Below are positions 57,360 to 64,000 of a DNA stretch of 64,000 nt, piece after piece. Origin of the DNA: Auanema rhodensis (taxonomy: Eukaryota > Nematoda > Chromadorea > Rhabditida > Rhabditidae); contig OZ059896.1 of NCBI GenBank assembly GCA_964057225.1, positions 15,574,501 through 15,638,500 on the forward strand, written 5' to 3'. The notes below the pieces were generated by a model that had not been told where the DNA came from, did not search any database, and saw only the letters and a program-made list of their open reading frames with translations. A program made the position numbers and the translations under genes. Every line of letters begins with the position of its first letter. The first letter of the stretch is position 1.

Positions 57360-60312
57360 ATGAATTCTTGTGAACCTTTACTATATAAATCAAAGTAAGT
57401 TCTTTTAAACTTTAAAACTTGATGATACTGTTGTTGATATTTGATTTTTGTTTCAAATTAAACTACAATTCACTCAAATTCTCTATTTTCTATGTTAATA
57501 AAAGATAACTTTTGAATTATTATTTAATTCAAAAATAAAAGATGATATTTGATAATATTAGAATATTTGAGAATTAATATTAAAATAATAATAATAATAA
57601 TTTAAATATTTCAAAATATTAAACTATAAGTATATGTAAATCATTTTCTTTTTTGTTTTTTAAAAAAAAATTAAATAGTATATAAGGTTTTATATAATAT
57701 CATTATAGTGATGAAACAACAACATCAGATCCTCATCAGAATTATCAACAACATCAACTTTTATCATTTTCTTTATCAATTTCATCACAAAAAGATATAG
57801 AAATGACAACTATAGATTATTCTGATACATCAAATTATGATAAAAAAGTGAATTTTGGATGTTTTAATCAAACAAGAAAAATTATTCTTATTCTATCATT
57901 AATATCTTTAACTCTTGTTTATGCTAATAGTTTGGCTTTTAATTTTACTGTTATATGTATGGATCATGATCAACAATATAATAATTCAGGTTAATTATAT
58001 TATTTTTTTTTATAATTAATGTATATTTTAATAATATTATAGTTATTAAATGGTTGGATTCTCCAAAACATGTTAATGGCCTTTTCTCAGCTATAGCTGT
58101 TGGATCTTTCTTGGGAACATTGCCATTAATGCATCTCATACAACATCTGGGAATCAGGTTAGAAGCTTACTGTATGAAAAATAAACTTTTGTTTTGATTT
58201 TTAAGTTTAAAATTGAGCAGTTTTTTCCATAATTCAACAAAATTTAAATTAATTTGTACTTGAAAATGTTATAATTAAGTAATTTATATGAATTAATTTA
58301 CACAAAATTGAATCTTCTTATTCGTATTATTTAATATTTTAGAATTACATTGACAGTATATGGTGTTGCTTCTGGTATAGTTACAGTACTCTTTCCATTA
58401 GCTGTATCTAATGGTTATGTTTGGATATTTCTTGCTCGAGCAATTCAAGTTTATACTATATCATATAGCTAAACTGAACTTATAATATTCAAGGGTACTG
58501 CTACTGGAATATCATTTTCATCTGTTGGAGCAATCACATCTCAATGGGCAGCAATATCAGAAGCCGGTACATTCATAGCCATATTATCTACGTATATTCA
58601 GGTAATATACATACATATATATGTTATAATTAACTTTATTTTTATAGTTAAGTTCTATATTAACTATGTCAAGTGCTGGAATAATATGTGAATCATTTGG
58701 ATGGCCTATTCTTTATTATTCTTTAGGAATACTAACACTTATATCTTTTACTATATTTTATATATTTTATCGTAATCATCCACGTGATCATAGGTAATTA
58801 TAATTTATTTTAATTTAATTATATATATATATTTTTACTTTTTAAAGTAATATTAATGGAAAAGAATTACAAATTATTACAAAAGGAAAACCTAATTTCA
58901 TCAAAACTCCTGCTGTTCCATATCTTTCTATCTGCACATCCAAAGTAATCATATCTGTGTGGTTATCATGTATTGGTGGTTCTATAGGATTTATAATTTT
59001 CTTATACTATGGTCCTACTTATATGCATAAGGTATAGAAACAAAACTTTAAATAACTTGTTAAATCATCATTAGGTTCTTGGATTTGATGTTAAATCCAC
59101 AGGATTTGCTACAGCTCTTCCATATGTACTTGGAGCAGCTACTAAATTCATCTCTGGACCATTATCTGATCGAGCAACATGTATAGGAGAAAGAGCTCGT
59201 CTGCTCTTATTTGCTGTCGTTTCACAAGGATGTATGGCTATGTGTTTTATAGTTATAGCATTTGTAAGTTTAAAATAATTATTAGAAAATTCGAAAAAAT
59301 CTTTTTTCTTTAAAAAAAAAAAACAATTTGTAGTTGTTTGTTTCAGACATCTTCAACGCTTGTAGCTCAAATAGCATATACAACATCTATTGTATTTTCT
59401 GGATTAAATATAGTTGGAACAATGAAATGTGCTCAATTGGTAATGAATAGAAGAATTTCTTAAAAAAAATTCTTTTTGAGACTAGAATTACAGAAAAATA
59501 TCATTTTTTTATTCAAAATATTGTTTATATAACGATCATAAATCATTTTTTTTTAAAGAAAAAAAATGATTTATTCAATAATTATATATAATTACCAAAA
59601 CAAATTTATTATAATTTGAGTTATTTATATATTTATTTAGATTATTATATGTATTTACTATAGGTAGCACGTCAACATGTTCATTTTGTGATGGCTGTTA
59701 TATCAATGGCAATGTGCTTTCTTACGCTACTTCTTCCAATCATTGTTGTGCTTGTATGTCCAGATAACACACCAGATCAGGTTAGTACATAGTAGATAGT
59801 TTTTGAAGAAAATAACATAAATATATGATATAGTTAGATAAGTATAATAGAGAATATACAAATAATGAAAATTAACTATAAGATATGATTAAGATTAATT
59901 GAAGTTTGAAGATTATAATTATATAAATTAACTATACTTTACTATACTATATGTATATTCTTAATTGAATAATGATATTCAATGACAGAATATAAGGACA
60001 AATGAGTGAAATATGTAATATAAAAATAAAAAATTAAAGAAAGAAGAAGAAACAATTCTTTGATTTTTCTTTTTCTTATATCTAATATGTTTCTTCTATT
60101 TATAATGATTATAATATCATATAGTATATATCTTATATGATATAGTATCTGATATTTCCTATTTTCAGTGGTCAAATCTCTTCCTTGGCACAGCTGTATT
60201 CCTGATAATCATGAATATTCCGTTTGCTATTCTTGCTGACGATAAGCCGGCCGAATGGACGAAATCCTCAAAGTCTGATGTCAATGCTACTACACACAAT
60301 ATCAACAGATGA
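57360..60312 (+). CDS. SLC17-family transporter
   Basis: Major-facilitator anion carrier of the sialin / vesicular glutamate transporter / Na-phosphate group. Exons: 57360-57394, 57709-57989, 58043-58157, 58343-58448, 58494-58601, 58648-58793, 58848-59031, 59075-59263, 59347-59439, 59664-59780, 60169-60312; 1,518 nt, 505 residues, phases consistent. The N-terminus is a polar cytoplasmic segment of about 75 residues rich in Q, T and S. Then come helix 1 with NSLAFNFTVICM, ending in a loop with N-glycosylation potential, an ARAIQG...G helix pair, the GWPILYYSLG segment, a cytoplasmic central loop with PRDH, SDR in the second half and the QWSNLF C-terminal block. About 11-12 membrane helices. 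The usual FP..EGxxxP signature is degenerate (ISFSSVGAI), so substrate cannot be assigned. Confidence 0.88.
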
Positions 60313-62079
60313 ATTGGCTTTTCCATCAACATCAGCAATGAGCAGCTACCCATACCCACAGAATTGAATACGAGAAATGCATTAGATTATCATAAGCAAT
60401 CAAGCGATTTGAAGCCTTCATCACATGATTATCATCAAACTAATTGATGATGAAAATGAATCATTGCTTCATGCTCGTGTGGGTTCATTCATCTTGCCAC
60501 AGTCAAGATCATCAACTCATAAGCATATGCTATACTTGGCTTACTATCATATTCGTACTCATTCATATGTATGTATGTATAGATATTATCATCATTTTCA
60601 TTTGCATCTTGTTCTTATCCGGGAAATTAAGATAAAACATTATTAAATCGGATATGTGATCCAAGTCTGATAGCCAGCAACTTGCCGCCTGATATCCTAA
60701 GCATTCTGAAAAAAGGAAAAAAATGTTTCTTTCTGCTCTACTGATTATAGGAAGATATCATGTTTTAGTTTGTTGGCTTTCACATGTTGGATGCCATGAC
60801 TTTCGCCCAAGTTTTTGGTTGCATCTCTACAATCCTCTCAATCCTCCCTTCCCTCCCCTCTCTTCTCTCTCTCTCTCTCTCGTTAGCTCTATCTCTCTAT
60901 GTCTTTTTCATATGTTCATTTTTTTCTTTATCTCACCCGTTCTCTCTCTCCTTCTCTCTCTCTCTAGTTCTATAATCTATCTCAAAAGCTTGCTCTTTCC
61001 TTTTATTCTTTCATGGTGTATTCTTCTGCACCCTTCTTCCCATTCTACCACCATTTCTCCCCTCGTTCTATCTCATTCAGCTAACAACCCCACCCCTTTT
61101 TCTGTTCATTTCATTACTACCGAGCAACATTGGAAACAGCTTTATTCAACCCTTCATTCTTTAATTCATCTTAAATCATTTATTCAATACAAAGAGTTTA
61201 ATTTTCTTTCTTTCTCTTCTTTTCTTCCAATCCTTTCTTATCTTCATTTTCTATTTTTCTTTTCATTTTACCTTTGATTGTTTAGTATTTTTCAAAAATA
61301 TGTCTTCATTCCATTACATCTCTTTCAGATTTAAAGAAAGATTTGCATGACCTTTTTGAAATAATTTAACGAATAAACCAAACTTTAATCACATCAAGTG
61401 TTTTAGGATTTAGACCCTTTTTCCACTTTTCATTTCATTTAAATCTAAAAACTTTCAATTTAACTTTAATACTATACTCTTTTTATATTTATCATATACT
61501 ATCTATATGCATAGATTACGATACTTTTTCCTGAATTTCATTCATGATGAGCCTATTCAACTATCTCATCATCGTTCATCTCCCTTCATCTCCTTATATC
61601 ATTCAGAACTTTTCTTTTAAATTCTCAAAAAAATCCCTGTAAATCTCCCTTTTCAATCAGAAAAATAGATTTTCTAATACTCTGCAATTGTCTTTTTTTC
61701 TGCGAATTCTCTTCAGATCATACACATAAGCTACATCCTACTCAGATTTTTTTTATATTTTCGGTCGTTTGTTGTCATCTCTTTCAACACAACCTATCCA
61801 ATTTATATTTTATATTATATGTATTTTTAAATTTTATAATATTTATATGATTCATTGTATCTATTCATTCATTTTTATTTCTTTTTATAAATAATTTTGT
61901 TGATTTGTTTCTGTGTCATGTATCCTCCTCCACTTACCTATTCAAATTATTTATTATATTTTAATATATTATAGATACAAATATATCATTTTTTATAATA
62001 AACTTTTTATTTTATCTCAATATTTTGAACATATTCACAATAATATGTATTCATATACATACATATAGTCCCTCTTCTT

Positions 62080-62143
<64 letters not shown>

Positions 62144-63598
62144 AATACTCAACTTTCTTTTATCTTTCCAAATGTATTTGCATCATTTCTTTTTGTTTTT
62201 GAATGAAATGTCCTCATTGAAAGCATTTGCCATCTCAATGACCGACGAAATACATGCATTGTATGTCTATTTATAGGAAAAATCATCTTTATCAATCACA
62301 TAGTATATATATTCATATCATAATATCAAAATATCATATCTTTTATATTATTTATAAAGAAGAAATTATGTTAGAACATCTTTATCGTTTTCTTTTTTGT
62401 CTTTTTTTTTCTAATTGGAGATTCAATATGTATCCTAGGAGAGATGAATAGAGAATAAAGGGGAAGAGATATAGAGATTATTTGGAAGAAAATTACAAGG
62501 AAATGTCATTTTTTTAGTTTTGTCTAATAAGATTGTCCTTCATTTCTCTTCCATTATTGCCAAATGTGCTAAGTTGGTTTCCAAAGAAAGCTGGTCAATG
62601 ACCATTCTTCCTCAGCTTTTTCATTCATTTCCTTTTTTAGAAAAATATTATAATCATCGTCTTAAGATATATTATATCTTTCTATATAGATTATATGTCA
62701 AAATAAACTTTTATCATATGAAATATAAGTTTAATTTCTTTAAAATATTCTCATCTATATTCTTTCATTACATCATAACTATCTTAATATATTTAAACAT
62801 TAAAAGAAATTAAATATTTTTTATTAATAACTATACATATAGTATAATATATATTATATAATTATGTTAATAATGTTACTATTTATATAATTTCTTATTC
62901 TTTTAAAATATATCGGACAGAGGTCCTTTATCGTTTCATACAACAACAAAGCATCTTTGGACTTTTTTTTCTTTTTATCCAAACTACCTCTTCATGTCAA
63001 TTCTCTTCCTTCTTTCATCTTCTTCTTCCTCTTCTTCTTCTTCTTCTTCAATTTTTCTTTCATCTATCCTCATTTCTCTACCTCATAGTTACTCTTTCTC
63101 TCTCTCATTTTCTCTTCTTTCCTTTTATCCATCTCAGTTTATTCTCAAACATCTCGTTTTACCATTCAGTTTCGTTTAAAAAAACGTCGTCGAATGTTTC
63201 AAACGTTGAAGTCAATGTCTCCATGGCTTCTACTCTTCTCTATTACTTCTACTGTTCTCTGTTCGTCATCATATTATTTCTGATTTCAATATCATTTACT
63301 ATTTCAAAATTGAAAATACAATTGCTTGTTGCCACATAGACACATGCATACATACAGAACTTCTTTTATGTCAATAGAAATAACAAAAAAATTGATTTTT
63401 TTCTTTCTTTATTGGGTCATTTTCATGCTTTTTCTCCCTTTAATCAACTCCCTCTCCCTACACTTTTCTTAAATTTTCTTTTTTCTTTTTTTTAATCTCT
63501 TTATATCTTAGTTATTCCATTTTTCTTCTTCTTTTCACTTTTTTTTCAATCAATTTATTTTTATTCAGATATTTATATAGAAGATATTCTTATTTCAG
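60313..63598. other. Pyrimidine-rich region without supported genes
   Basis: CT microsatellites at about 60860-60965 and 62080-62141, a CTT run near 63014-63050, and long T/C-rich stretches. The ORFs here are low-complexity serine/leucine/phenylalanine runs, not credible proteins. Confidence 0.55.
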
Positions 63599-63661
63599 TG
63601 TTCAAGGCTTTCGACGTTTCATTTTCTTGCTCTATCTATGCAGAATTTTGGGAATTCTGAG
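63599..63661 (+). other. Possible first coding exon of a downstream gene
   Basis: Flanked by TATTTCAG and GTAAAA, with an ATG at 63638 in frame to the 3' splice junction (eight codons). The same acceptor-UTR-ATG-donor layout is seen in the receptor gene's first exon. The rest would lie beyond the window. Weak evidence. Confidence 0.25.
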
Positions 63662-64000
63662 GTAAAATACATAAATAAACATGATTTGCAATCTTTCTTA
63701 ACCAATATTCTTCAAAAAAAAAAAAGATAAAAATGAAAATATTTTGTGCGAAAAACTGGGTCAAAGATTGAAAACTATGTTTCTTCAATGAATAGTTTGT
63801 AAAAAAAAAAATTTGTTTGTTTCTCTCTTTCTCTCCCTCTCTCTCTATGCTCAGCTCTTCTTTTCCTTTTTAATTTATTGTTATGATAAGACAATTCCTG
63901 CAATTTATACATGTATTAAGCTGCTTCTATTGATTTTCGTTTTCCAAAAAATGACTAATCTCATCCAAAAAGTTGATGAAAGTCAAAACGAACCATTGGA
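63662..64000. other. Window end, no gene seen
   Basis: AT-rich with a short CT run at 63820-63848; may be an intron of a downstream gene. Confidence 0.4.

Noticed and set aside
60723..61277. 184-codon plus-strand ORF
   Set aside because: Leu/Ser/Phe-rich translation of CT microsatellite DNA.
1..64000. tRNA genes
   Set aside because: I looked for B-box-like GGTTCGA motifs. The only tRNA-like match is the primer-binding site next to the Gypsy 5' LTR, which is not a tRNA gene.

Overview
The window is animal DNA, almost certainly from a nematode. The 5S rRNA and U4 snRNA genes match Caenorhabditis-type 5S and U4 far better than insect or vertebrate ones. Protein genes are AT-rich with many introns of about 45-60 nt, and several start just after an AG acceptor, as expected for trans-spliced leaders. 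Acceptors are mixed (TTTCAG, TATAG, TTTAG, TTAAG) rather than strictly TTTTCAG, which hints at a non-chromadorean (clade I-like) nematode; that last point is inference.

Layout. 1-7855: most of a BEL/Pao LTR retrotransposon: end of Gag, then one long ORF with protease, RT, RNase H, integrase and a phlebovirus-type glycoprotein, an extra zinc-knuckle ORF, and a probable 3' LTR. 7856-12003 and 21383-30180: a tandem array of 490-bp units, each with one 5S rRNA gene and one U4 snRNA gene on the + strand (27 full 5S, 26 U4, one 5S remnant). 12004-21382: a complete Ty3/Gypsy element on the - strand inserted in the array, with identical 366-bp LTRs and a 4-bp target duplication. Its main ORF places an envelope-like transmembrane region upstream of protease-RT-RNase H; integrase is in a second, overlapping frame; a small spliced gene may lie antisense in its leader.

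30797-32293 (-): Golgi GDP-fucose transporter. 33455-33989 and 34221-34451 (+): two small unrecognised genes. 34767-45213 (-): contactin-associated/neurexin IV-type adhesion receptor in 24 coding exons. 53422-56205 (+): SH2-tyrosine kinase of the Fer/Fes type expanded in nematodes, with a serine/arginine-rich tail. 57360-60312 (+): SLC17-type transporter. The rest (45.2-53.4 kb and beyond 60.3 kb) is low-complexity DNA rich in GA/CT microsatellites with no gene I can support, except a possible first exon near 63.6 kb.

The main points of interest are the 5S-U4 linkage, LTR elements inserted just upstream of 5S and U4 genes, the unusual envelope-before-pol order of the Gypsy element, its antisense spliced ORF, and a 48-nt in-frame intron in the kinase whose retention would truncate the protein.
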